Origin: Pseudomonadota bacterium
GTDB lineage: Bacteria > Myxococcota_A > Polyangia > Polyangiales > JAKSBK01
DNA: 33,344 nucleotides
Assembly (NCBI GenBank): GCA_022361155.1
Contig: JAKSBK010000006.1
Coordinates: forward strand, 1 to 33,344
Direction of reading: 5' to 3'
Made by a program: the position numbers and the translations under genes. Under the pieces are notes generated by a model, which saw nothing but the letters and a program-made list of their open reading frames with translations, was not told the DNA's origin and searched no databases. Positions within the stretch are counted from its first letter, which is position 1. Each line of letters opens with the position of its first letter. Positions 26,133 through 33,344 of the stretch are shown one piece after another.

Positions 26133-26663
26133 ATGATGAGCCATTCAAGTAGTCTCGCCTCGGTGTGCAGCCTGCGGCCAGACGCGCAGGTGGATCCGAA
26201 GGGCGAACACGCCGGCGAGCGCCCCCAGATAGATAGCGATATCCGCGCCATTCTCAAGGCACCGCGCCCGGAACAGGGAGCGGTGGTGATCCCGCTCCTG
26301 CCCCGAATCCGGCAGCGTTCTTATCGCCGCTTTGCGCCTCAGGGCGTCTACGGCAAGACGCCCCGATGGATCGTGTCTCCTGAGCGTACCGCCGCCCGCG
26401 GGCTGTCGCCGGAGCCGCGGCCGGTCATGCGCTCGCCGCTACCGGTAGCGTTGCGAGAGCTCGGTTTTGCCGTGGCCATGTTGAGCGCCGGGTTGACGGG
26501 CTCGTGGCTTCAGGGTCGAGCGTTGAACCACTGGGCCGAGGCCAATCTGGCGGAGCTGAGATTGCCCGAGTCGCGCACCTTCGAGCCGCTTGGCATCACC
26601 CGACCCGTGCTGGGCAGCCCCCTGCACGAGGGTTTGGTGCTTGACCTCCACGATCGCTTCTAG
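26133..26663 (+). CDS. Hypothetical protein with one possible membrane helix
   Basis: A 176-aa protein with no recognised family. The first 100 residues are polar and rich in Arg and Pro. A Gly/Ala-rich hydrophobic stretch (about 111-125, ELGFAVAMLSAGLTG) could be a membrane helix, followed by a 50-residue tail ending LVLDLHDRF. Codon third positions are strongly G/C, like neighbouring genes, which supports coding, but no clear Shine-Dalgarno precedes ATG 26133 (or 26136). It is divergent from the MYXO-CTERM-like gene. It may be a real lineage-specific gene or a chance open frame in GC-rich DNA. Confidence 0.45.
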   Translation: MMSHSSSLASVCSLRPDAQVDPKGEHAGERPQIDSDIRAILKAPRPEQGAVVIPLLPRIRQRSYRRFAPQGVYGKTPRWIVSPERTAARGLSPEPRPVMRSPLPVALRELGFAVAMLSAGLTGSWLQGRALNHWAEANLAELRLPESRTFEPLGITRPVLGSPLHEGLVLDLHDRF

Positions 26664-26743
26664 CCCGCATCGGTCACCAACTTCGAGCCCGATCGGTCGA
26701 GGTGCCGGTGATAACGGCCGATCCGCAGTCGAAGCGCCGGAGG

Positions 26744-26759
26744 CATAGTAGACACTATG
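26744..26759. promoter_or_regulatory. Short AT-containing palindrome upstream of zinc-ribbon gene
   Basis: CATAGT (26744-26749) and ACTATG (26754-26759) are perfect inverted arms around AGAC. It stands out because the surrounding DNA is GC-rich. It lies 141 bp before the 55-aa gene and 80 bp after the preceding stop, a position suitable for an operator or promoter element. Confidence 0.3.
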
Positions 26760-26900
26760 TTGAGGACGCTGAGACGAGGACGCGGCTGTTTGCGCGGGTA
26801 GATCGGCCGATGGGGCCGGAGGCTGGTGACCGATGCGGGCTAGGGGCCCCTGACCCTTGTCCCTCTCCGGAGGTACACTGCGGGGCGGAGGCGAGTGCCC

Positions 26901-27068
26901 ATGAAGTGTAAGAGCTGCGGCGAAAGCGTAGAGGAGCTTGTGGTGGTGCGGGTGGAAGGTCGCCGCCGCAAGGTATGCGAGGACTGCGCAGAGCAATTGG
27001 CCGAGCAGGATGACATCGCCGAAGAGGCCACCAACGCGATGCGTGGCATGATGGAGTACAAGGGTTAG
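26901..27068 (+). CDS. Small zinc-ribbon protein (55 aa)
   Basis: ATG 26901 opens a 55-codon frame starting MKCKSCGESVEELV, with RRKVCEDCAEQLAEQDD in the middle and a Met-rich end (NAMRGMMEYKG). Two CxxC pairs (Cys3/Cys6 and Cys26/Cys29) form a classical zinc ribbon; an acidic helix follows. GGAGGCGAG lies just upstream as the Shine-Dalgarno. Its stop codon overlaps the stop of the convergent kinase gene by 4 bp (TTAG). Small proteins of this design can bind nucleic acid or a protein partner; no function can be named. Spacing of the cysteines, the good ribosome site and the tight packing make it convincing despite its length. Confidence 0.8.
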   Translation: MKCKSCGESVEELVVVRVEGRRRKVCEDCAEQLAEQDDIAEEATNAMRGMMEYKG

Positions 27069-29101
27069 CGATACTCGACGCGGAAGCGCGCGGTAACTGC
27101 GGACGGCGGTTTCTGGTATGTAGCGACGCCAAACAACGAACGGCGCACGCACTGACCGAGTGCAATCCGCTTGGCACCCTTCACGATCACTCGGTCAACA
27201 TGGCCTCCCGGGTTGAGACCCAGGGTGACCTCTACCGGCCGGGAGCCCTGATGCGGCGCCGCCTTGAAACAGGCTCTGATCTCGGCGCGCGCGCGCAGCA
27301 GACCGGCCCGCACCACAAAAGCCGACAGGGGTCCGCTCACGGCCAGCCGCGTGAAGTGGACCCAGCGATCCCGCGGTTTCGGCAAGGGACCCGGGTTCGG
27401 GGGGATGACCGCTGCGGCACCGCCGACCTTGGATGAGGCGACCGGCTCCCTTTTGGTGACCGTGGCTGTCCGGGTGCGGGCCGATTCTGCGCTTGGGGTG
27501 TTGCTCGATGCGGCACGCGCCCGTCCGGTTGCTGCCGCAGGCAGCCTGCGTTGGCCGGGGTGCTCGATCGCCAGGTTCCGATGGTCCGGGCTTGGCTTAC
27601 CTTGCCGGCGCCGGCGTCGCTCACTGCGGCGGCCCCTGGCGTCGCCCTTACGCGGCCGGCGCGACTTTGCCGAAGCCGCGGCTCGTCGCCGGCTGCCTGA
27701 TGTAGGGGATCGACTGGGCCGGGCCGCGCTCGGCGGCCGGTCAGGCCCGCGCGCGGACGGAGTTACCCCCGCACCGGTTGGCCCGCGTGTTTCCAACCGG
27801 CGATCGTGTTGCTTCGAGGCTGCCTCGGCACGGAGCTCGTGGGCGTCCAGCCGATTCGTCGCTCGTTCGGGCGCTTCTGGCATGGGAGCCGGCCGGACGC
27901 GTGCAACGGTTGCGGATGACCCGGGGGTTTCGACCGCGGTCTCGGGTGCTTCGGTCGCTGCGGGCGGACTGCCGGACGCCGGCCGCTTTGCTGGCTGCTT
28001 CGATGCGCCTGGCGCCCTGGTAACGGGGTCAGCCTCGATATCGTGCGCTGCGCCCGATGCGGCCGGTGCCCCGGCTGTCTCGCCTCCCCACAACGGCGAG
28101 TCAGGGGCGAAGCTCCAGGTGACCACGACAGCTGCCGCCACGAGCGACACGGCTCCAGCTACGACCGGCGCCACGCGCCTCGCGCGACGGCCGGGCGCCG
28201 AGGCAACCGCGCGGGTGCGCTTTGGCGGTGTCGCGAAGGGAAGCAGCGCGTCAGCAAAGGCATCGGCGTCCTGCCAGCGGTCTTCGGGCTGTTTCGCCAG
28301 AGCGCGCATGACCACCCGCTCCAGACCGCGAGGCACCTCGGGTCGCAGGCGGCGGATCGGCCTGGGTTTTCCGCGCGCGATCTGCCCGATGATCTCGGTC
28401 ACGTCCTCACCGTCGAACGGCAACTGCCCGGTAAGCGCCTCGTAGAGCACGACGCCGAGCGCGTAGATATCGCAGCGAAGGTCGATATCTATGCGGCCTG
28501 CTACCTGCTCGGGGGACATGAACTCCGGTGTGCCGAGCAGGTGTCCGGGTTGGGTCAAGCGCGGCCGAGGGCCCGAGGTGCGTATGTCGCTCTTTTCCTG
28601 GCCATCGAACGAGACTTGGCAAATCCCGAAATCCAGCACCTTGATGATGGGCTCTCCCCCTTCCGGGTCGTCGCACAAGAACAGGTTGTCCGGTTTCAGA
28701 TCGCGGTGGACGATTTCATGGCGGTGAGCCGAGGCGACCGCGCGTATGGCGGGCAAGATCAGACGCACTGCTTTGGCCGGGTCGAGGGCGCCACGGCCTA
28801 CGACGTCCGCCAGCGACCGTCCTTCCAGCCGCTCGATGACCATGTAGACCGACTCGCCGTCCCTGCCTACGTCGTACACCTTGACGATGTTGGAGTGGTC
28901 GATGCTGGCGATCGCGCGCGCCTCCCGCAGGAATCTCTCGGTCACTTCGGTGTGTCCGGCCCAGGCTGGCAGCATGTACTTGAGGGCCATGCGCCGATGG
29001 GTGTGGACATGGGTGACAGCAAACACCTTGCTGGTTCCGCCCGAGCCCAACAGACCGCCGACCAGGTACTTTCCGGCGACGATGTCGCCCCGCCGCGGCA
29101 T
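27065..29101 (-). CDS. Transmembrane Ser/Thr protein kinase (PknB-like)
   Basis: About 678 aa. The Hanks-type kinase domain covers residues 12-290: Gly loop LGSGGTSKVF (18-27), Lys41 in MALKYM, HRDLKPDN (132-139), DFG (157-159), TPEFMSPEQ in the activation segment and DIYALGVVLYE. All catalytic residues are present. One helix follows (about 311-330), then a low-complexity extracytoplasmic stretch rich in Pro, Ala and Arg. The C-terminal 75 residues (RACFKAAP, VEVTLGLNPGGHVDRVIVKG, GQCVRRSLF, TARFRVEYR) resemble the AgmX/PglI-type C-terminal domain of myxobacterial gliding and signalling proteins. ATG 29101 has GGGAG close upstream; GTG 29122 (with AGGGAG) and GTG 29116 are equally possible. 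Targets are unknown. Confidence 0.9.
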   Translation of the reverse strand: MPRRGDIVAGKYLVGGLLGSGGTSKVFAVTHVHTHRRMALKYMLPAWAGHTEVTERFLREARAIASIDHSNIVKVYDVGRDGESVYMVIERLEGRSLADVVGRGALDPAKAVRLILPAIRAVASAHRHEIVHRDLKPDNLFLCDDPEGGEPIIKVLDFGICQVSFDGQEKSDIRTSGPRPRLTQPGHLLGTPEFMSPEQVAGRIDIDLRCDIYALGVVLYEALTGQLPFDGEDVTEIIGQIARGKPRPIRRLRPEVPRGLERVVMRALAKQPEDRWQDADAFADALLPFATPPKRTRAVASAPGRRARRVAPVVAGAVSLVAAAVVVTWSFAPDSPLWGGETAGAPAASGAAHDIEADPVTRAPGASKQPAKRPASGSPPAATEAPETAVETPGSSATVARVRPAPMPEAPERATNRLDAHELRAEAASKQHDRRLETRGPTGAGVTPSARGPDRPPSAARPSRSPTSGSRRRAAASAKSRRPRKGDARGRRSERRRRRQGKPSPDHRNLAIEHPGQRRLPAAATGRARAASSNTPSAESARTRTATVTKREPVASSKVGGAAAVIPPNPGPLPKPRDRWVHFTRLAVSGPLSAFVVRAGLLRARAEIRACFKAAPHQGSRPVEVTLGLNPGGHVDRVIVKGAKRIALGQCVRRSLFGVATYQKPPSAVTARFRVEYR

Positions 29102-29122
29102 GCGCTCCCGGGCCACGCTCAC

Positions 29123-29649
29123 AGTGCTCCCTGGCCTGCCTATGCCTCTGAGGGCCCGTGGCACGCTAACCTGTGCAAATCGCAGAGGGCCGGACGCCGC
29201 TGGCAAGGCGCGACCACGGGGAACGCCGTGGATATTTCTTGCAGGACGAACACAGCCAACGACCTTTGGAGCCTAAGCATAGCGTCAGCTAGACCTACCA
29301 AGAGCAGCCACCTGGCCAAGGGTGACGCCGTCCGGCGGCAATAGGGGCAACCCATGCTACATCCTAGCACCATGTGGGAAGAGGTGCGAATAGAACCCGA
29401 TCCGATCACCCGCGCTCCCGGCCCTGCCCCTTCTCTTACTTAGCCATGGCTCGCGCACGACCTGCCGCGATGCCGATCAGCAGCGCCCGGCCGGCGAAGA
29501 TCGCTTGGCGGATTCATGGCACGGCTTGCATGCGCGGTCAAAGGATCAACACCGGCACGCCTTAGGTGCGCGCGCTCGGGAGCGCCTGGCGCTATCATCG
29601 GAGCACGACCACGCCGCGACCCCGTCCTGCGCCCCGAAAGAACGCCCCA
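29123..29649. other. Spacer upstream of kinase gene, no gene found
   Basis: About 530 bp between the kinase start and the peptidase stop. Short open frames exist on both strands (for example 29447-29566 on +) but lack ribosome sites and recognisable motifs. No tRNA, strong terminator or repeat was seen. The kinase promoter should lie in its left part. Confidence 0.5.
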
Positions 29650-31839
29650 TCAGGATCCCTGCGGTTGGTCGAGCCCCAGCAGGTGCAGGAAGAACGCGTA
29701 GACCAGCGCGCGGCGCCGCAAACGCTTGAAACGCCCTGAAGCGCCGCCGTGACCGCTTTCGAGGTCCACGTCGAGCACCAGCAGATGGTCATCGGTTTTG
29801 TGCGTGCGCAAGCGGGCCACCCACTTCGCCGGCTCCCAATACTGCACCTGCGAATCGTGCACGCCCGTCGTCACGATCAGGTGAGGGTAATCCTGGCGTT
29901 TGACATTGTCGTACGGCGAATAGGACAGCATGTAATCGTACGAATCCTTGTTGGCCGGGTCGCCCCACTCGTCGAATTCGTTGGTCGTGAGCGGAATGCT
30001 CTCATCCAGCATGGTGGTGACCACGTCCACGAAGGGAACTCCCGCGTGCATGGCGAGATAGAGCTCGGGGCGCATGTTGGCCACCGCGCCGATCAACAGT
30101 CCTCCCGCACTCTGACCCTCGGCTACGACCTTGCTGCCATGGGCATACTTGAGCTCCACAAGACGCTCGGTGACGTCGATGAAGTCCGTGAAGGTGTTGA
30201 GCTTCCTGAACATCTTGCCGTCTTCGTACCAGCCGCGTCCGAGCTCTTGACCGCCTCGCACGTGAGCGATGGCGATCGCGATTCCACGATCGAGCAGACT
30301 CAGCCAGCCGCTGCGAAAATAGGGGTCGCTCGAGCTCCCATAGGAACCGTATCCGTACACGAAGAGCGGGCTGCTTCCATCCCGCTTGAAGCCCTCGGGA
30401 TAGACCAGCGAGACGGGCACCTGGGTCCCGTCGCGGGCGGACACGAACAGGCGCTCGGTAGCGTAGTTCGACGGATCGAACCCCCCAAGCACTTCATCTT
30501 GCTTGAGCAGCTTGCGTTCGCGCGTTTCCATGTCCATTTCAAACACCGAATCGGGTGTCACCGGCGAACTGTAGGCGAAGCGCAAGCTCCGCACGTCCGT
30601 ACTCGGATTGTCATGTGATGCGGCGACATAGACCTGCTCCGGGAACTCGATGTAATAGCCCGGGTGGTCTTTGTTGGTTGTTCCTCGCGGCACGACGCGA
30701 AGCTGCCGCAAGGCGTTGAGACGCTCACCCACGACGAGGTAGTCAGCGAAGGGGAGCACGTCGGTCAGCAACACGTCGTTGCGATGCGGAATGACCTCAC
30801 GCCAGGCCTTCTTGTCGGACGAGCGTTCGACCTTCACCTTCATCAAGCGGAAGTTCTTGGCCTTCCAGTTCGTTCGAATGTAGAAGACGTCATCGATGTG
30901 GTCGATCTGGTACTCGTGATTCGGCTCTCGCGCCAGCACGGCGCGAAACGTTCCGTGGGGGTCGTTGGCCGAGAGCACTCGCGACTCGGTAACCAGCGTA
31001 CTGTCGAGATCGATCACGACGAGCTCGCGCGAGCGTGAGCGCCGCACACGCAGATAGAAAGCTTCGTCCGGCTCGTCGTGAACCAGCACGTCCTGGTCGA
31101 GCGGCGTGCCGAGCGTATGACGCCATACCTGATGCGTGCGCAGCGTGCCGAGTTCCTTCTTGACGTAGAAGATGGTCCTGTCGTCCGCGGCCCAGGCCAG
31201 CGAGGTCGACACGTTTGGGATGGCGTCCAGGTAGTGCTCGCCGGTGCGCAGGTCCTTGAAGCGGAGCGTGTAGAGACGTCGGCTGCCCGTGTCGTCGGCG
31301 TAGGCAAGAATCTGCTCGTTCTCGCTAACGGTCAGTCCCGCAGCCGCGTAGTACGTCTTGCCCCGCGCGAGCTCGTTCGCGTCGAGGATCACCTGCTCCG
31401 GTGCTTCCATGGAGCCATGGCGGCGGCAATAAATGGGGTACTCCTTGCCCTGCTCGTAGCGAGAGTAGTACCAGTAGTTGCGCCGGCGCGTAGGCACGTC
31501 GCGGTCGTCTTGCTTGATGCGACCCTTGAGCTCCTGGAACAGCGCCTGCTGCAGCCCGTCGGTGGAGCCCAAGACCTTCTTGAGGTAGTCGTTTTCGGCT
31601 TTGAGGTAGGCCAGGACCTCCGGGTCCTTACGCTCGTCGTCTCGAAGCCAGTAGTATTCGTCCACGCGCGTGTGACCGTGTGTCGTCAGCTCGTGAGGTT
31701 TCTTGTGCGCAAGCGGGGGTTGGGGCCGGGACGGGATGGAACTCACGGGTGCTCTCCTGTTCTGGACGCTGTGGGCCGCGCCGCAAGCAAGACAAACGAA
31801 TCCTGTGGTCAAGAAGCCGACCGCCTGCAGTAGATTCAT
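29650..31839 (-). CDS. ptrB: Oligopeptidase B-type serine peptidase (S9A), exported-like
   Basis: A 729-aa prolyl-oligopeptidase family enzyme. An N-terminal beta-propeller gating domain (about 80-430; RVDEYYWLRDD, RRRNYWYYSRYEQGKEYPIYCRR) is followed by an alpha/beta-hydrolase domain with Ser577 (GQSAGGLL), Asp662 (GVHDSQVQYWEP) and His697 (ESGHGGASGRF). ARDGTQVPVSLVYP and SYGSSSDPYF fit oligopeptidase B, which cleaves short peptides after Arg or Lys. Unlike cytosolic PtrB, the first 25 residues are hydrophobic and end VCLACG, resembling an export signal or a weak lipobox. ATG 31839 has CAGAGG 5 nt upstream; GTG 31845 overlaps that site. It is monocistronic. The family is firm; B versus prolyl type is probable, and the location is inferred. 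Confidence 0.9.
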   Translation of the reverse strand: MNLLQAVGFLTTGFVCLACGAAHSVQNRRAPVSSIPSRPQPPLAHKKPHELTTHGHTRVDEYYWLRDDERKDPEVLAYLKAENDYLKKVLGSTDGLQQALFQELKGRIKQDDRDVPTRRRNYWYYSRYEQGKEYPIYCRRHGSMEAPEQVILDANELARGKTYYAAAGLTVSENEQILAYADDTGSRRLYTLRFKDLRTGEHYLDAIPNVSTSLAWAADDRTIFYVKKELGTLRTHQVWRHTLGTPLDQDVLVHDEPDEAFYLRVRRSRSRELVVIDLDSTLVTESRVLSANDPHGTFRAVLAREPNHEYQIDHIDDVFYIRTNWKAKNFRLMKVKVERSSDKKAWREVIPHRNDVLLTDVLPFADYLVVGERLNALRQLRVVPRGTTNKDHPGYYIEFPEQVYVAASHDNPSTDVRSLRFAYSSPVTPDSVFEMDMETRERKLLKQDEVLGGFDPSNYATERLFVSARDGTQVPVSLVYPEGFKRDGSSPLFVYGYGSYGSSSDPYFRSGWLSLLDRGIAIAIAHVRGGQELGRGWYEDGKMFRKLNTFTDFIDVTERLVELKYAHGSKVVAEGQSAGGLLIGAVANMRPELYLAMHAGVPFVDVVTTMLDESIPLTTNEFDEWGDPANKDSYDYMLSYSPYDNVKRQDYPHLIVTTGVHDSQVQYWEPAKWVARLRTHKTDDHLLVLDVDLESGHGGASGRFKRLRRRALVYAFFLHLLGLDQPQGS

Positions 31840-32065
31840 GGACACCTCTGTTTACGAGCTAGGTTCTGTCCGAAATGGCTCTGCTATTCCTCGGTCCGCG
31901 CCTGCGGGCGCGCTCGCTCTGGCATCGGCTCTGAGCAGAAACGGGGGGTTCGGAAAGGAGCGAGCTAGGGCAAGGAGAGGGTACGTTCATAGCACGATTG
32001 CCGCCTCGCAAGCTCACGCCCAGCTTGCGGTCGCGTAGCAGGTCCAGGATACTAGGGGCTGGCGG

Positions 32066-32536
32066 ATGAATAACCGATCCGTTTCGCCGGTTCTGACCAC
32101 CGCTGGCTATGTTGCTCCTGTTCTTCCGCGGGCCCTAAGTACATACATGCATCCGGCTGCCCAGTATCTTCGTGAGCGGATCGCCGACCTGCAGGCAGTC
32201 TACCTTTTTGGCTCACAGGCAAGCGCCGAGGCCAGCCCTCGGAGCGACGTTGACCTGGCGCTGTTGGCCGAAAGGCCGTTGAATGCTGCCCGCCGCTGGC
32301 GGCTGCAGGAAGAGTTGGCGAGCCTGCTGAGACGGGACGTGGATCTGGTCGACTTGCGTTCGGCCTCCACGGTAATGCGCGTGCAGGTGATCGATCGCGG
32401 GCTGGTGATTGCGGACGTGCAGCAAAACGCGCGCGAGCTGTTCGAGGCCATCGCTCTGAGCGACTACACCCGACTGAACGAGGAGCGCAAGGCGATCATC
32501 GAAGACATCCGCGAGCGCGGCAGCGTATATGGATGA
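32066..32536 (+). CDS. mntA: MntA-type nucleotidyltransferase antitoxin
   Basis: A 156-aa minimal nucleotidyltransferase. The active site YLFGSQASAEASPRSDVDLALL (46-67) has the family pattern GS-x10-D-x-D (Gly49, Ser50, Asp61, Asp63), and a third carboxylate is offered by DVDLVDL (91-97). MntA proteins add AMP units to a Tyr of the partner HepT and so neutralise it. The gene overlaps hepT by 8 bp, the usual gene order and coupling. ATG 32066 has AGGGG about 8 nt upstream; ATG 32147 would give a 129-aa protein closer to the usual length, and residues 1-27 have no family features, so the start is uncertain. Confidence 0.88.
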   Translation: MNNRSVSPVLTTAGYVAPVLPRALSTYMHPAAQYLRERIADLQAVYLFGSQASAEASPRSDVDLALLAERPLNAARRWRLQEELASLLRRDVDLVDLRSASTVMRVQVIDRGLVIADVQQNARELFEAIALSDYTRLNEERKAIIEDIRERGSVYG

Positions 32537-32939
32537 CGTCGCGGTCAACAAGGCAGCGAGTATCGAGCGCTGCATCAAGCGCATCAACGAGGAGTATCGC
32601 GGCGACGCGAGCAATCTGCGCGCGAACATCACTCGCCAGGATTCCATCGTTCTCAATCTTCAGCGGGCCTGCGAAGCAGCTATCGACCTTGCCATGCACC
32701 TGGTGCGCAAGCACAAGTTGGGCGTGCCGCAAGAGACGCGTGAGGCCTTCGAAAAGTTGGAGTCCGCAAGCGTGCTGGATGCACGACTGTCCCGTTCGCT
32801 CCGGTCGATGGTGGGGTTTCGCAACATCGCGGTCCATGACTACCGCAAGCTCGATCTCGAGATCGTGCAGGCCATCATCGATAAGCACCTCGACGATCTG
32901 CTCGAGTTCACGCGACTGACGCTCGAGCGCGAGGCCTAG
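32529..32939 (+). CDS. hepT: HepT-type HEPN toxin (RNase)
   Basis: A 136-aa all-helical HEPN protein. The catalytic R-x4-H-x-Y motif is intact: Arg98, His103 and Tyr105 in FRNIAVHDY. Arg and His form the RNase site across the dimer; in the characterised Shewanella pair the Tyr is the AMPylation site used by MntA. Other family features are QRACEAAIDLAMHLVRKHKLGVPQ (45-68) and a final helix with DLLEFTRLTLE. ATG 32529 lies inside the end of mntA. The complete active motif suggests a working toxin kept in check by MntA, either as a stress or a phage-defence module. No other defence genes are seen beside it. Confidence 0.9.
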   Translation: MDDVAVNKAASIERCIKRINEEYRGDASNLRANITRQDSIVLNLQRACEAAIDLAMHLVRKHKLGVPQETREAFEKLESASVLDARLSRSLRSMVGFRNIAVHDYRKLDLEIVQAIIDKHLDDLLEFTRLTLEREA

Positions 32940-32967
32940 GGCCTAGCTTGACACTTTTTTACAAGGA

Positions 32968-32995
32968 CGCCACGGCTTCGGGCACTGGCGTGGCG
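32968..32995. other. Hairpin after hepT
   Basis: CGCCACG (32968-32974) and CGTGGCG (32989-32995) pair perfectly over 7 bp with a 14-nt loop, starting 29 bp after the hepT stop. A T-run (32955-32960) lies before, not after, the stem on the + strand, so it does not fit a standard intrinsic terminator. It may still stabilise the mRNA end. Confidence 0.3.
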
Positions 32996-33051
32996 CCATT
33001 GTACTATCGATCGAATCGAGCGAGGCAGCGGCCCTGAAAGCGTTGGCGCCA
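32991..33051. promoter_or_regulatory. Paired TGGCGCCA palindromes upstream of sugar kinase
   Basis: The 8-bp palindrome TGGCGCCA occurs at 32991-32998 and again at 33044-33051, each followed by T, 53 bp apart (about five helical turns). Both lie in the 200-bp gap before the sugar kinase gene. The layout suits two sites for one regulator; in GC-rich DNA a chance pair cannot be excluded. Confidence 0.3.
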
Positions 33052-33140
33052 TCCCGACGCTGTGGCAAAGTTTAGGGCGTGGAGGAGCGCCGCGTCGGCG
33101 CGTTGACGGCCGCAAGAAACTCAAAGAGAGCACCAATTCC

Positions 33141-33344
33141 ATGAGCACCATCGTCACGTTCGGAGAGGTCATGCTGCGGCTGTCGCCGCCGGGTTACACG
33201 CGCCTCACGCAGGCCACGTCTCTGGACCTCAAGTTCGGGGGAGCGGAGGCCAACGTTGCCGTGGCGCTCGCGCAGCTGGGTCTGGATGCGCGCTTCGTGA
33301 CCGTTCTGCCAGACAACGACCTGGCCCAAGCCTGCATCAATCAG
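33141..33344 (+). CDS. kdgK: PfkB-family sugar kinase, KdgK-like, partial (3' cut)
   Basis: The first 68 codons are present; the gene runs off the window. The N-terminus TFGEVMLRLSPPG, then FGGAEANVAVALAQLGL and FVTVLPDNDL, is the substrate-binding start of PfkB/ribokinase-family kinases. The exact form GEVMLRLSPPG with RLTQA and GGAEANVAVALA is what 2-keto-3-deoxygluconate kinases show, which phosphorylate KDG to KDPG for cleavage to pyruvate and glyceraldehyde-3-phosphate. The ATP site and catalytic Asp lie outside the window. ATG 33141 is preceded by AGAGAG about 10 nt upstream. KDG specificity is probable, not proven. Confidence 0.85.
   Translation, partial: MSTIVTFGEVMLRLSPPGYTRLTQATSLDLKFGGAEANVAVALAQLGLDARFVTVLPDNDLAQACINQ

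Noticed and set aside
27264-28445. A 393-codon plus-strand frame opposite the kinase gene
   Set aside because: Complement of the kinase coding sequence, Arg/Ser-rich, no motifs.
29447-29566. 39-codon frame in the spacer between kinase and peptidase genes
   Set aside because: No Shine-Dalgarno, no recognisable pattern; not enough to call a gene.
32948-32953. TTGACA as a -35 box for the sugar kinase gene
   Set aside because: No acceptable -10 sequence at 16-18 bp spacing.

Overview
The window is about two-thirds G+C by eye. It makes heavy use of GTG and TTG starts and is rich in secreted lipoproteins, beta-propellers, a Ser/Thr kinase with an extracytoplasmic tail and a protein with a MYXO-CTERM-like C-terminus. 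This points to a myxobacterium (Myxococcota/Polyangia-like). It is chromosomal: there are no insertion sequences, phage genes, rRNA or tRNA, and no CRISPR array. All names rest on motifs read from the sequence; no database search was possible.

Layout. 1-3767: a cysteine-containing lipoprotein (-), a secreted PQQ-type beta-propeller (+), RidA (+) and a ZU5-like lipoprotein (-) that converges on RidA with a 4-bp stop overlap. 3905-10666 (+): a tight cluster of DUF58 protein, membrane transglutaminase, MoxR AAA+ ATPase and a secreted TPR protein. This is a known type of cell-envelope module, but moxR comes third and the TPR gene takes the place of the usual Bat/VWA partners. 10706-17822 (-): four genes that look like one operon. 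In transcription order they are two beta-propeller lipoproteins, a small probable outer-membrane barrel, and a polytopic GT-C-like protein with a fused extracytoplasmic F5/8-type C (discoidin) domain. A 575-bp divergent region with two inverted-repeat structures separates this operon from 18398-21406 (+), a 1002-aa GT-C-like membrane protein of the PTPS-related type. Together these two loci are the best candidate here for an undescribed surface-glycan or surface-glycoprotein system.

21620-22081 (-) holds a decayed gene whose N-terminus resembles the UUP1 'inactive transglutaminase plus 7TM' family. 22285-25555 (+) carries recN and an aldehyde dehydrogenase. 25473-26000 (-) encodes a short secreted repeat protein with the MYXO-CTERM-like anchor, built on a perfect 21-bp tandem repeat. 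26133-26663 (+) is an unrecognised protein. 26901-27068 (+) is a 55-aa zinc-ribbon protein that converges, with 4 bp of overlap, on a transmembrane Ser/Thr kinase (-). 29650-31839 (-) is an oligopeptidase B-type peptidase with an export-like N-terminus. 32066-32939 (+) is a MntA-HepT toxin-antitoxin pair with intact key motifs. The window ends inside a PfkB-family sugar kinase resembling 2-keto-3-deoxygluconate kinase.

The dominant theme is the cell envelope: at least nine of the proteins carry signal peptides, lipoboxes or multiple membrane segments. The RidA, RecN, ALDH and sugar-kinase genes are ordinary housekeeping or metabolic genes set between envelope modules.
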